Assembly (NCBI RefSeq): GCF_024494685.1
Contig: NZ_JANHDM010000009.1
Span: 1-64,000 of the forward strand
DNA from: Halorubrum rubrum
GTDB taxonomy: Archaea; Halobacteriota; Halobacteria; Halobacteriales; Haloferacaceae
Direction of reading: 5' to 3'
DNA length: 64,000 nt
Shown: positions 16,201 to 24,225 of the stretch, piece by piece
Position numbering within the stretch: position 1 is the stretch's first letter
How the letters are laid out: every line of letters begins with the position of its first letter
The notes under the pieces: model-generated
What the model saw: only the letters and a program-made list of their open reading frames with translations
The model's database searches: none
Told to the model about the DNA's origin: nothing
Made by a program: the position numbers and the translations under genes

Positions 16201-17946
16201 CTCGGCGAGGCGGAGGGAGCGCTCTCGCGCGGCTTCGAGGCCGTCGAGTCGGCGTACGTCGACACCTGGCGGGAGTGGCTCGCCGGGCGAGAGTACCCGG
16301 ACGCCGTGACGGCCGACCCCGACCTCGAGGCGCAGTACCGGTTCGCGCTCATGACGCTCGCGGGCGTCGAGGACAAGCGTCACGACGGGGCCGGGATCGC
16401 CAGTCCCTCGGTCCCGTGGGGCGAGACGGAGTACGCCGAGGAGAACCGCGGGTACGGCTACAACTTCGTCTGGTCGCGCGACCTCTATCAGGTGTTCACC
16501 GCGCTGATCGAGGTGGGCGAGATCGAGCGCGGCGCGGACGCGCTCGCGTACCTGTACAACACCCAACAGGACGAGTCCGGGTTCCTCCCACAGAACACCT
16601 ACATCGACGGGCGCACCCGCTGGGGCGGCGAGCAGATGGACAACATCGCGTTCCCCTCCGTGATGGCGTGGCAGCTGTACGAACGCGGGGTGACGCTTTC
16701 CGACGCCGACTACGACTACGAGCAGGTCCGCCGCTCGGTCGCGTACGTGGCTCGAAACGGCCCGCAGACCGCCCAGGAGCGCTGGGAGGAGGAGGCGGGC
16801 TACTCGCCGTCGAGCATCGCGGCCGAGATCGCGGGGCTGACGTGTGCGGCCGCGCTCGCGCTCGCCGAGGCCGACCGGATCGAGTCGGCCGGCGACGGCG
16901 CCGGCGAGAGTGACGCCGCGTCCGGCGCGGACGACGCGAACACCCCCGAATCCCTCCGCGCGGACGCGCTCGCGTGGCTCGCGCTCGCCGACGACTGGGC
17001 CGACCGCGTCGAGGAGTGGTGTGCGACCGACACCGGAACGGACCGCCACGACGAGACGCCCTACTACCTCCGGATCACCGCCGACGGCGACCCGAACGCC
17101 GGCCGCCCGCGGACGATCGCCAACGACGGCCCGACCTACGACGAGCGCGAGATCGTCGACGGTGGCTTCCTCGAGCTCGTCCGACTCGGCGTGAAGCCCG
17201 CCGACGACCCGGTCGTTCGCAACTCCGTCGCCGTCGTCGACGACTCGATCCGGGTCGACACCCCGCACGGCCCCGCCTGGTACCGTTACGTCGGCGACGC
17301 CTACGGCGAGCTCGGCTACGGCGACCCCGGCGGTCCGTGGGCCGGCACCGGCGACGGGCGGGGGCGGCTCTGGCCCATCTTCACCGGCGAGCGCGGCGAG
17401 TACGAGCTTCGCGCCCGCGCCGACGGCCCCGACGACTTCGGCGGCACCGACGAGGCGGCGCTCGAGCCGGCCGCGCTGCTCGAGACGATGGCCGGCTTCG
17501 GCAACGACGGCCGGATGCTCCCCGAGCAGGTGTGGGACCGCGACCATCCGACCGACTACGGCTGGGAGTTCGGCGAGGGGACCGGGGGGGCGACACCGCT
17601 CGCCTGGTCGATGGCGGGGTTCATCCGGCTCGCCCACGGCGTCGACGCCGGCGAGCCCGTCGAGACGCCGACGGTCGTCCGCGACCGCTTCGTCGAGCGC
17701 GACCGGCCCGCGGGTCCGGAGCTGACCGCCGACGCCGAACTCGAAGACGACGCGGTCGTCGTCGCGGGCGAGACGACCGGCGAGCGGGTCGCGGTCGTCA
17801 CCGCCGACGAGTCGGCGCTCGCGACGACGACGGACGGCGCGTTCGAGGTTCGGCTCGCGGAGGACACCCGGACCGTCGTGGTCGCTGCCGCCACGGACGA
17901 GGAGTTCGAGGCCGCGGGCACCGCGGTCGAGCGGATCTGGCTGTAG
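13222..17946 (+). CDS. Tandem GH15 glucoamylase, two catalytic modules in one chain
   Basis: The 1574-residue protein carries two GH15 modules. Module 1 (about 1-715) has GYGYTWFRDEAEA near 334, a candidate general acid Glu471 in NCWENAIGRF and a candidate base Glu685 in LLAEQVF. Module 2 starts with a glucodextranase-like N domain at ~735 (GRKFGVGTPADH), then GYGYNFVWSRDLYQ near 1079, Glu1189 in QERWEEEAGYS and Glu1435 in MLPEQVWD. A small C-terminal beta domain ends it. GH15 enzymes release glucose from alpha-glucan ends; known haloarchaeal members, as I recall, carry one module. No signal peptide is visible. The last codons lie in a 60-bp tandem duplication. Confidence 0.92.
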   Translation: MRLRTAISEHKRRRGERYSTERPTTVGAFTGDGGRLVHVGPDGDAHDCSYALSGVGGTDRIRIGIAGSGGVRWLADLETTRQHYDGDTPLVETEYDAGRYTVHQFDLVVGDAHLTHVVLRGSPPANADLVASCAFAPDMVEGRVGNLVHEGAGPEGGDVIEVFHRREHDFLTASTGLTAAHGQRQETIPQLLGEDDGRTPHRGEIDEREDTSLTPDVVVRAPFERDGRIERVTLVSRPVLDGNGTSPDAPRDGTRLAEDVDRADRLEAVSRVATAHADTDSVREAAEARAPTVPDSVPRGPTVASDLRALDLLESPSGGRIAGPEFDHFYATSGGYGYTWFRDEAEASSALLAASEELGLDAREGLLASAAFLCRTQDADGSWPHRVWADSGKVAPGWANARIESSDGATPNDQLDQPASAVAFLAELRRTTEVPEPLRGRIDEAIADAVAFLRETTLVDGLPRRCQNCWENAIGRFTHTGAVYLRAFASVARAPLGADLRAAAATAADDAAAGLQDRWIPELERFPQRASNGDGDERADASTFALADALAEYDALAAERPTVAGGDGAAADSPLGPVPDAVDLDALVSQVSTHVRTSIDALGRETEHVEGLVRFVGDDWRTAEQGGAKVWSIATLWGAVAAGTVGGILLSRDERAEPLFSAARRLYALCEPDGPFANESGLLAEQVFDDGDLDSATPIAWAHALRLDATATLARHGSLPVPHDRPSGPEVPRWTTGRKFGVGTPADHAADDPVPVWFTLTEGALTEARFPRIDVMNLRTFDFLIADPETGHTVRTFDETGHVTTTETITRTTEPSAEDALAYRQTIRESGDGHGHSWTLTVEYAVDTAGDAILADVEFEGVRAYDVYAVADTALANVGTDDRGARVGDGPYHLLAHDENGNRPPGKLVDDEGEPFEVAAALTSTDGFDWAGAFAAGDDGLESLFGDGERASADEAGEAANGNVVLAGLVGGGTTVSETVAIGFAERGDTAAALGEAEGALSRGFEAVESAYVDTWREWLAGREYPDAVTADPDLEAQYRFALMTLAGVEDKRHDGAGIASPSVPWGETEYAEENRGYGYNFVWSRDLYQVFTALIEVGEIERGADALAYLYNTQQDESGFLPQNTYIDGRTRWGGEQMDNIAFPSVMAWQLYERGVTLSDADYDYEQVRRSVAYVARNGPQTAQERWEEEAGYSPSSIAAEIAGLTCAAALALAEADRIESAGDGAGESDAASGADDANTPESLRADALAWLALADDWADRVEEWCATDTGTDRHDETPYYLRITADGDPNAGRPRTIANDGPTYDEREIVDGGFLELVRLGVKPADDPVVRNSVAVVDDSIRVDTPHGPAWYRYVGDAYGELGYGDPGGPWAGTGDGRGRLWPIFTGERGEYELRARADGPDDFGGTDEAALEPAALLETMAGFGNDGRMLPEQVWDRDHPTDYGWEFGEGTGGATPLAWSMAGFIRLAHGVDAGEPVETPTVVRDRFVERDRPAGPELTADAELEDDAVVVAGETTGERVAVVTADESALATTTDGAFEVRLAEDTRTVVVAAATDEEFEAAGTAVERIWL

Positions 17947-18049
17947 GCCGTTCGGCCCGGAGCGTGTCCGGCCGCGGACGCCCCGGTCGAGCGGATCTGG
18001 CTGTAGGCCGTTCGGCCCGGAGCGTGTCCGGCCGCGGACGCCCCGGTCG
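17924..18049. repeat. 60-bp tandem duplication spanning the GH15 stop codon
   Basis: A 60-bp unit occurs 2.1 times without mismatch. It contains the last codons and stop of the GH15 gene (CGAGCGGATCTGGCTGTAG) plus downstream DNA with two small hairpins: GGCC-GTTC-GGCC and CCGGA-GCGTG-TCCGG. The second copy is therefore non-coding. Perfect identity indicates a recent event. It may double a terminator-like structure. Confidence 0.95.
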
Positions 18050-18117
18050 CCGTCGGCTCCGGCCGCGTTCGCTCACACCCAACGGTTATCATCGGCTCCC
18101 GTCTATACCGGCCACCC

Positions 18118-19188
18118 ATGGAGATCCCCCCCTTCGAACTCGAACGCTGGCTCGACGAGTACGAACCGGACGCCGACCTGATGCTCGCCGAGAGCGGCGT
18201 TCGGAGCCTCCCGGTCGACCGGTTCGACCTCGACGTGGGCGAGCTCGGCTACGTCATTCCCACCGACGGGGAGCCCGCGTTCCGCGCGGAGATCGCCGAT
18301 CGCTACGGCCGCGACGCGGAGGAGGTCGTCCTCACCTGCGGGACACAGGAGGCGGACTACCTCACGTTCATGTCGCTCTTGGACGAGGGGGACCACAGCG
18401 TCGTCGTCTCGCCGACCTACCAGTCGCTCGCGAGCGTGCCCGACTCGATCGGCGAGGTGACGGAGGTCCGGACGGAGCCGCCCGAGTGGGACCTCTCCGT
18501 CGACGCCGTCGCGGAAGCGATGCGACCCGACACCCGACTCGTCGTCCTCACGAACCCGAGCAACCCGACGGGGAAGTACCTCGACCCGGAGACGATGCGG
18601 GCGCTGTACGACCTCGTCGCGGACGAGGACGCGTACCTCCTCGTCGACGAGGTGTACCGGATGCTGGCCGACGACCCGCACGCGCCGGCCGCAGCGCTCG
18701 GGCCGCGGGCGATCTCGGCCGCCGGCGTCTCGAAGTCGTACGGGCTGGCGGGAGCACGCGTGGGGTGGGTCGTCGCTGACGCGGAGATCGCGGACGCGGT
18801 ACGGAAGTGGAAGGACTACACGACGATCTCGCCGCCGCTCGTCGGGAGCCACGTCGCGAGACAGGCGCTCGGCGAGCAGGAGGCCGACATCCTCGAGGCG
18901 AACCGCGCGCACGCGAGGGCGAACCGGGAACGCGTCGCCGCGTTCCTCGATCGCCACGGTCTCGAGTGGTTCGAGCCGACCGGCGTGAACGGGTTCCCGA
19001 CCGTCCCAGACGGGTTCGAGAACGGCAAGGAGTTCTGTCGGTCGGTGTTCGACGCCGAGAGCGTCGTTCTCGCGCCCGGCGAGGTCTTCGGGCATCCCGA
19101 CCGCTTCCGGATCGGCTTCGGTCTCCACACCGAGGAACTCGAGGACGGGCTCGACCGGATCGGCCGCCACATCGAGGCCGAGCGCTGA
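18118..19188 (+). CDS. Class I/II PLP aminotransferase
   Basis: The 356-residue fold-type I PLP enzyme has the expected landmarks: TCGTQEADYLTFMSLL (cofactor phosphate region), LTNPSNPTGKYLDPE, LLVDEVYRML with the Asp that contacts the pyridine nitrogen, and GVSKSYGLAGARVGW with the Schiff-base Lys206. FRIGFGL holds the C-terminal carboxylate-binding Arg. Substrate is unknown; it is shorter than aspartate aminotransferases and resembles archaeal alanine/capreomycidine-synthase-like members. Start ATG at 18118. Confidence 0.88.
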   Translation: MEIPPFELERWLDEYEPDADLMLAESGVRSLPVDRFDLDVGELGYVIPTDGEPAFRAEIADRYGRDAEEVVLTCGTQEADYLTFMSLLDEGDHSVVVSPTYQSLASVPDSIGEVTEVRTEPPEWDLSVDAVAEAMRPDTRLVVLTNPSNPTGKYLDPETMRALYDLVADEDAYLLVDEVYRMLADDPHAPAAALGPRAISAAGVSKSYGLAGARVGWVVADAEIADAVRKWKDYTTISPPLVGSHVARQALGEQEADILEANRAHARANRERVAAFLDRHGLEWFEPTGVNGFPTVPDGFENGKEFCRSVFDAESVVLAPGEVFGHPDRFRIGFGLHTEELEDGLDRIGRHIEAER

Positions 19189-19252
19189 CGCGCCTCCGGT
19201 GGCGTCGTAGCGCGTGAACGGCGGTCGTCGGGCCGTCGATCGCCGGCCGCGG

Positions 19253-19753
19253 TCACCCGAGCGCGACCACGTCGACCTCGTGCGTTCGGCTCCCGTCCGT
19301 CCGCTCCGCCCCCGCCGCCCCTTCCGGCCCTTCCTCCGCCGCCGTCCCCGCGTCGACCGGGATCTCGACGGTCCCGCCGACCGCCTCTCTGACCGCCTCT
19401 CGCCAGTCGGCCACGGCCTCGGCGTGCCGTTCGCGGTGGGTTTCCACGTCCGCGTCGGGGTACTCCGCGGCCGTCTCGTCGACCTCGGGGTACGGCGGCG
19501 GGTCCGCGACGAGGTCGGCCGGGTCGACGTGGACCGGTCCGCCCGGACCGTCGACGTCGGCCTCGGGAACCCCCTCCACGCGGTGGAGCCGCGCGCGCAT
19601 CCGCCCGGAGTACGGCGGCGTCACCCGGAGGACGACCCGGCGGTCGGTCCGGAGGTCGGCCTCGAGGGCGTTCGCCACGTCCTCGCGGTGAACCGCGATC
19701 GACCGCATCCGGGTCGGGTCCGCCCCTTCGCCGGAGCGTTCGGGATCACTCAT
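19253..19753 (-). CDS. Conserved haloarchaeal hypothetical protein
   Basis: The 166-residue acidic protein contains RSIAVHREDVANALEADLR, a VVLRVTPPYSGRMRARLH core and an aspartate-rich C-terminus. I recall similar proteins next to the MutS-like gene in other haloarchaea (DUF8009-like), but no function is known to me. It overlaps the end of the upstream MutS-like gene by 8 bp, so the two are very probably translationally coupled. Confidence 0.7.
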   Translation of the reverse strand: MSDPERSGEGADPTRMRSIAVHREDVANALEADLRTDRRVVLRVTPPYSGRMRARLHRVEGVPEADVDGPGGPVHVDPADLVADPPPYPEVDETAAEYPDADVETHRERHAEAVADWREAVREAVGGTVEIPVDAGTAAEEGPEGAAGAERTDGSRTHEVDVVALG

Positions 19754-21542
19754 CCGCCGATCGGCCGCCCTCCGGCGTCCAGCGCGCGTCCGAGAGGGTT
19801 CGTTGGACGGCCTCCTCGCCGACCGCGCTCGCGAGGTGTTCGAACCCCCCGCGGACCGCCCGGTCGGTCGCGTTCGCGACGAGCCGCGAGACGATGAACT
19901 CCGGGGTCGACTTACCGACCGTACCGAACCGCGGCTGGTAGTCGACGCGCAGCTCGAGGTCGTTCGTGAGCCCCTCGGCGAATATCCCGTCGATCCGCGC
20001 GGGCTCGGGCAGCGGGCTGAGATCGTCGGCGAGGTGGGTGACGTACACGCCGAGCGCGCCGCGGTCGACCGTGAGATCGACGAGGCCGTTGAGGAGGTCG
20101 GCGGCCCGCCCCGGCTCCGTGATCGCCTCGAACTCGTCGACGAGCATCAGGGTCCGTCCCTCCTCCACGAGCGGCGGGACGACGGACCGCAACGTCGACT
20201 CCAGCACGCCGGCGTTGAAGGAGGCGTGCCGGCGGTGGAAGACGATCCGGTCGAACGTCCCGACCTCCGCCTCCTCGGCGGGCACCGGGAGCCCCATCGA
20301 CGCGAGCAGCGCCACCGCACACAGCGTCTCCAGGAGCGTCGTCTTCCCGCCGGAGTTCGCGCCCGTGAGGACGCTCACCCGGTCGCCCGTCGGCGGGGAG
20401 TCGGCGACCGAGACGCCCGCGCCGCCGGCGAGCGAGTGGTCCCCCACCGCGTACGAAACCGGCTGGACGTCGCCGTCGACGAAGGGACTCCGAGCGTTTC
20501 GGACCGCGAGGCCGTCCTCGACGAGGCGCGGCCGGACCAGGTCGTACTCGGCCGCGAACCGGCCGAGCGAGAGGTCGACGGCGACGTCGGAGACGACCTC
20601 CACGGCCCGAGCGACGTCGCCGCCGGCGTCGCCGATCCGATCGCGGAGGTCGGCCGCGACGGTCGCCTCGCGCTCGTCGGCCGCGTCGGACAGCTCCTCG
20701 ACGAGTCCGCGGAGCGTGGCCGAGACGAAGTCGGCGGCGTCGAGCGCGTCGTCGGGGGCGGCCGCCCGGACCGTCGCGGGGTCGACGCCCGTCTCCGTCG
20801 CGACGTGGTCGACGGTCGCCGACTCCAACGCCTCGAAGTCGCGGAGCGACCCGTCCCGAACCACCTCGAGCACGTCGAACGCCGAGTCCGCGAGGTCCTC
20901 GGCCGCCGTGCGCCGCTCGCGGAGCCGGTCGAGTTCGTCGTCCGCGCCGGGGGCCACCGCGACGTCGTCGTCGTCGAGCGAGCCGCGCACGTCGCCGAGC
21001 GCCTCCGCGGCCTCCCGGAGCGCGTCGTCGTCGAGGTCGGCGAGCGCGTCGAAGGCCTCGCCCGTCAGCCCGACCTCACGGAGGGCGAGCGCGGTCTCGA
21101 CGGCCGCGCGGTCGGTGCCGTCCGCCTCGTCGTAGGCCGCGAACGCGTCGATCACGCGGGCACGTTCCCCGTCGTCGAGGGCGCGCCAGGCGTCGCGGGC
21201 GGCGACCACCTCCGCGAGCCTCGTCTCGATCGCGTCGCGGTCCAGCGAGGGCGTGAGGACGCGGATCCGGTCGGCGGCGTGCTCGGTGAGGGCGTACCCC
21301 GCCGCGAGCGCCAGGAGGTCGTCGTACACCTCGCGCGTGTCGCCGGTCGCGAGGACGCCCATCCCGGCCTCCCCGTTCGCCCGACGGAGGATCCGCGTGG
21401 CGCGCCCGCGGTGGAGCCCGGCGTCGACGAGCGCGCGAACGTCGGCCGACTCGATCGCCTCGACGGCCCGCTCGACGCCGAGTTCGGCGGTCAGAAGCTC
21501 GCTCGTCTTCGGGCCGATCCCCCAGTAGTCCTCGAGTCGCAT
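19746..21542 (-). CDS. MutS-like ATPase with N-terminal HhH (archaeal MutS5 group)
   Basis: The 598-residue protein starts with a helix-hairpin-helix (DYWGIGPKTSELLTAELG). The middle (~120-340) is a long helical lever-like region. The C-terminal ATPase has Walker A TGANSGGKTTLLETL, followed by a Q-loop-like region, a Walker B LMLVDEFEAITEPG and YVTHLADDL. It lacks the MutS mismatch-recognition domain and the Smr nuclease, as in the archaeal MutS5/MutS2-like group. Role is probably branched-DNA or recombination related. The frame is open upstream to 21656, but homology starts at the ATG at 21542. Confidence 0.85.
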   Translation of the reverse strand: MRLEDYWGIGPKTSELLTAELGVERAVEAIESADVRALVDAGLHRGRATRILRRANGEAGMGVLATGDTREVYDDLLALAAGYALTEHAADRIRVLTPSLDRDAIETRLAEVVAARDAWRALDDGERARVIDAFAAYDEADGTDRAAVETALALREVGLTGEAFDALADLDDDALREAAEALGDVRGSLDDDDVAVAPGADDELDRLRERRTAAEDLADSAFDVLEVVRDGSLRDFEALESATVDHVATETGVDPATVRAAAPDDALDAADFVSATLRGLVEELSDAADEREATVAADLRDRIGDAGGDVARAVEVVSDVAVDLSLGRFAAEYDLVRPRLVEDGLAVRNARSPFVDGDVQPVSYAVGDHSLAGGAGVSVADSPPTGDRVSVLTGANSGGKTTLLETLCAVALLASMGLPVPAEEAEVGTFDRIVFHRRHASFNAGVLESTLRSVVPPLVEEGRTLMLVDEFEAITEPGRAADLLNGLVDLTVDRGALGVYVTHLADDLSPLPEPARIDGIFAEGLTNDLELRVDYQPRFGTVGKSTPEFIVSRLVANATDRAVRGGFEHLASAVGEEAVQRTLSDARWTPEGGRSADE

Positions 21543-21704
21543 GGGTGGACGTCTCGGCGCGGCCGCTTGGTGTTTTCGTCCGGTCGCGTCGGGTCGCGCC
21601 TCCTCGACCGAGCCGCGACCCCCATCGGTCCGGTGCGCTCCTCGTCGCCTCGGCACGCGTCGCTCCGCCCGACTCGAGCTATCACGCGTGATACTCCGAC
21701 GCTC

Positions 21705-21713
21705 GATTTTATC
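21705..21713 (+). promoter_or_regulatory. TATA element of the htr2-sop2 operon
   Basis: GATTTTATCC lies about 30-36 bases before the ATG at 21743, following a short palindromic tract ATCACGCGTGAT (21681-21692) that could bind a regulator. Both assignments are inference from position. Confidence 0.5.
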
Positions 21714-21742
21714 CGTGGAACGGCCCTTCGTATCCGCTATCG

Positions 21743-23431
21743 ATGGGATTCGAACCGCTGTCTCGACTCCGAGCCAGTTACGGCGTGAAGCTCGCGTCGT
21801 CGCTGGTCGGGGTGATGGGCGTCTCGGTCGCGTACGGGGTCGTCGTTTACGGCCGTACGGGGGATATCGGTCCCGCGGGGGAGGAGATCCGCTCCGGGTT
21901 GGTCGGCATGACGTTGCTCACCGTGATAGGGCTCGCGCTGATCGGGGTGACCGTGGGGTCGAACACGGTCGTCTCGCTGCGACAGCTCACCCGGAAGGCC
22001 GAGCGGATGGCCGACGGCGACCTCGACGTCGCCCTCGAGACCGGACGGACGGACGAGATCGGTCGACTCTTCGCTGCCTTCGACGGGATGCGCGGCTCGC
22101 TCAAACGCGAGATCCGCGAGGCCGAGGAGGCGAGGGCGGACGCCGAAGCGGCGCGACGTGAGGCGGACGAACGGGCCGCGACGATAGAGCGCAAGGCGAC
22201 CGCCTACGAGGAGGCGATGCGGGCGCTCGCCGACGGCGACCTCACCCGACGGGTCGACCCCGACTGCGAGAGCGACCCGATCCGTCGGGTCGGAACCGCG
22301 TTCAACGAGATGGCGGCGGAGCTCGAGGGGACGGTCGCGTCCGTCGCGTCGGTCGCCGAGGACACCGCGACCGTCGCCGGGACGGTCGACGACCGGACCG
22401 AGAACCTGCGGTCGACGACGGGGACGGTCTCCGGAGCCGTCTCCGAGATCGCGGACGGGGCGCGAACCCAGCGCGACGACCTGCGAGCGACGACCGACGA
22501 GGCCGAGTCGCTCGCCTCCTCTGCGGAGGAGGTCGCGGCGACGGTGAGCGAGGTCGCCGAGACGGCCGAACACGCCGCGGCGGTCGGCGAGGAGGGCCAG
22601 GAGGCGGCCGAGGCGGCGCTCGACCAGATGGACGCCGTCGAGGCGGTCACCTCCGAGACGACCGAGGACGTCGAGGCGCTCGCCGAGGAGATCGAGGAGA
22701 TCGGCGAGGTCGTCGACACGATCGCCGAGATCGCGGAACAGACCAACATGCTCGCGCTCAACGCCTCGATCGAGGCGGCGCGCTCGGACGCCGACGGCGC
22801 GGGATTCGCGGTCGTCGCCGAGGAGGTCAAGAGCCTCGCGGAGCGGACCCAGGAGTCCGCCGCCGAGATCGAAGACCGGATCGGCGCGGTCCAGGCGCGC
22901 GCCGAGGCGAGCGTGGAGTCGATCGCGGAGACCGAAGATCGGATCGAGACCGGCGTCGAGACGGTCGAGACCTCGATCGACGCGCTCGAGCGGCTCGCGG
23001 ACGCCTCCGAGCGGACCGACGAGAGCATGACCGAGATCACCCGTGCGACGGAGTCGCAGGCGGACACGGTCGACACCGTCGTCGGCCACGTCGAGGACGT
23101 CGCGGCAATCAGCGCGCAGACCGCGAGCGCCGCCGGCGACGTCACCGGCGCGGTCGACGAACAGGAGCGGACTCTCGCCGCCGTCGAGAACGCGGCAGAG
23201 GCCCTCTCGAGCCGCGCCGGCCGCCTCCGGCGCACCGTCGAGCGCTTCGAGTACGACGCCGACGAGGCGGACGAAGCCGGCGGCGTCGACGTCGACCTGG
23301 AGGGGACGCCCTCCGAGGGGGTGGCGACCTCCGACGGCGGCCGGGACCTCGCTCTCGGCGACGACTCCGGGGGCGACGGGGGACGCTCCGGCTTCGACTT
23401 CGCCGGCGACGGTCCGGGGGAGGTGAACTGA
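21743..23431 (+). CDS. htr2: Sensory rhodopsin II transducer HtrII (methyl-accepting)
   Basis: The 562-residue phototaxis transducer passes light signals from sensory rhodopsin II to CheA/CheW. Two membrane helices (~14-36 and ~52-74) enclose only a ~15-residue loop, so there is no extracellular chemoreceptor domain, like the Natronomonas type. Asn74 (VGSNTVVSL) sits where the Natronomonas HtrII residue contacts the receptor. HAMP domains follow (~75-240), then the signalling tip [19 protein letters not shown]. It is one base upstream of the rhodopsin gene, so it is co-transcribed. Confidence 0.95.
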   Translation: MGFEPLSRLRASYGVKLASSLVGVMGVSVAYGVVVYGRTGDIGPAGEEIRSGLVGMTLLTVIGLALIGVTVGSNTVVSLRQLTRKAERMADGDLDVALETGRTDEIGRLFAAFDGMRGSLKREIREAEEARADAEAARREADERAATIERKATAYEEAMRALADGDLTRRVDPDCESDPIRRVGTAFNEMAAELEGTVASVASVAEDTATVAGTVDDRTENLRSTTGTVSGAVSEIADGARTQRDDLRATTDEAESLASSAEEVAATVSEVAETAEHAAAVGEEGQEAAEAALDQMDAVEAVTSETTEDVEALAEEIEEIGEVVDTIAEIAEQTNMLALNASIEAARSDADGAGFAVVAEEVKSLAERTQESAAEIEDRIGAVQARAEASVESIAETEDRIETGVETVETSIDALERLADASERTDESMTEITRATESQADTVDTVVGHVEDVAAISAQTASAAGDVTGAVDEQERTLAAVENAAEALSSRAGRLRRTVERFEYDADEADEAGGVDVDLEGTPSEGVATSDGGRDLALGDDSGGDGGRSGFDFAGDGPGEVN

Positions 23432-23432
23432 G

Positions 23433-24170
23433 ATGCTCGCGAACGTGACCGTCTGGGCGTGGATCGGCGCGGTGGGGATGCTCGCCGGGACGGTTCCCTC
23501 GCTGTGGCTGTGGTACCGGCGGCCCTCGGAGGCGAGGTACTACGCGACGCTCGCCGGCGTCACGGGGATCGCGGCGGTCGCGTACGCCGCGATGGGACTC
23601 GGCGTCGGGACCGTCACAACGCTCGGCGGGACGTTGCCGGCCGCGCGGTACGCCGACTGGCTGCTCACGACGCCGCTTCTGATCGCCTACCTCGCGCTGC
23701 TCGTCCGGGCCGACCGGCGGACGATCGCGACGCTGATCGCCGTCGACGTGGTCGTCATCGCGGGCGGCGTCGTCGCGACGGCGACGACCGGTTCGGTCTC
23801 GTGGGCGGCGTTCGCCCTCGCCTCCGTCGCGTATCTCGGGCTCGTCTACGGGCTGCTCGTGAAGCTCCCGCGGTCGGCCGCGGCGCGGGCGGACCGCGTG
23901 CGCGCCGTCTTCTACACGCTCCGGAACATCACGGTCGTCCTCTGGACGCTGTACCCCGTCGTCTGGCTGCTCGCGCCGACCGGCTTCGACCTGCTCACGC
24001 CCGCGACGGAGATGCTCGTGTTCGTCTACCTCGATTTCGTCTCGAAGGTCGGGTTCGCGCTCGTGGCCGTCGGGGGCGCGGACGCGCTCGCGTACGTCGG
24101 AACCGACGCGAGTCGCGAGGTCGAGGACGGAGCCGAGCCGTCTCCGACGGGCGCGGAGTCGGCGGACTGA
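23433..24170 (+). CDS. sop2: Sensory rhodopsin II
   Basis: The 245-residue seven-helix retinal protein is the blue-light phototaxis receptor. By direct residue count, the retinal Lys is 205 (DFVSKVGF), the counter-ion Asp is 75 (ARYADW), Arg72 and Asp201 are present, and the proton-donor position 86 is Tyr, so it is not a proton pump. Tyr174 and Tyr199, key for signal transfer in the Natronomonas protein, are retained. Position 204 is Ser where that protein has Thr. It follows htr2 after one base. Confidence 0.95.
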   Translation: MLANVTVWAWIGAVGMLAGTVPSLWLWYRRPSEARYYATLAGVTGIAAVAYAAMGLGVGTVTTLGGTLPAARYADWLLTTPLLIAYLALLVRADRRTIATLIAVDVVVIAGGVVATATTGSVSWAAFALASVAYLGLVYGLLVKLPRSAAARADRVRAVFYTLRNITVVLWTLYPVVWLLAPTGFDLLTPATEMLVFVYLDFVSKVGFALVAVGGADALAYVGTDASREVEDGAEPSPTGAESAD

Positions 24171-24225
24171 GGGGAGGAGCGACCGGGAGAGGGACGCCGG
24201 CAGAGGGTCGTTTTCGCCGTCCGCT

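Noticed and set aside
12847-17637. A 1596-codon open frame antisense to the tandem GH15 gene
   Set aside because: It mirrors the GC-rich third-position bias of the sense gene, has Arg/Val/Gly-rich composition unlike a haloarchaeal protein, and shows no motifs.
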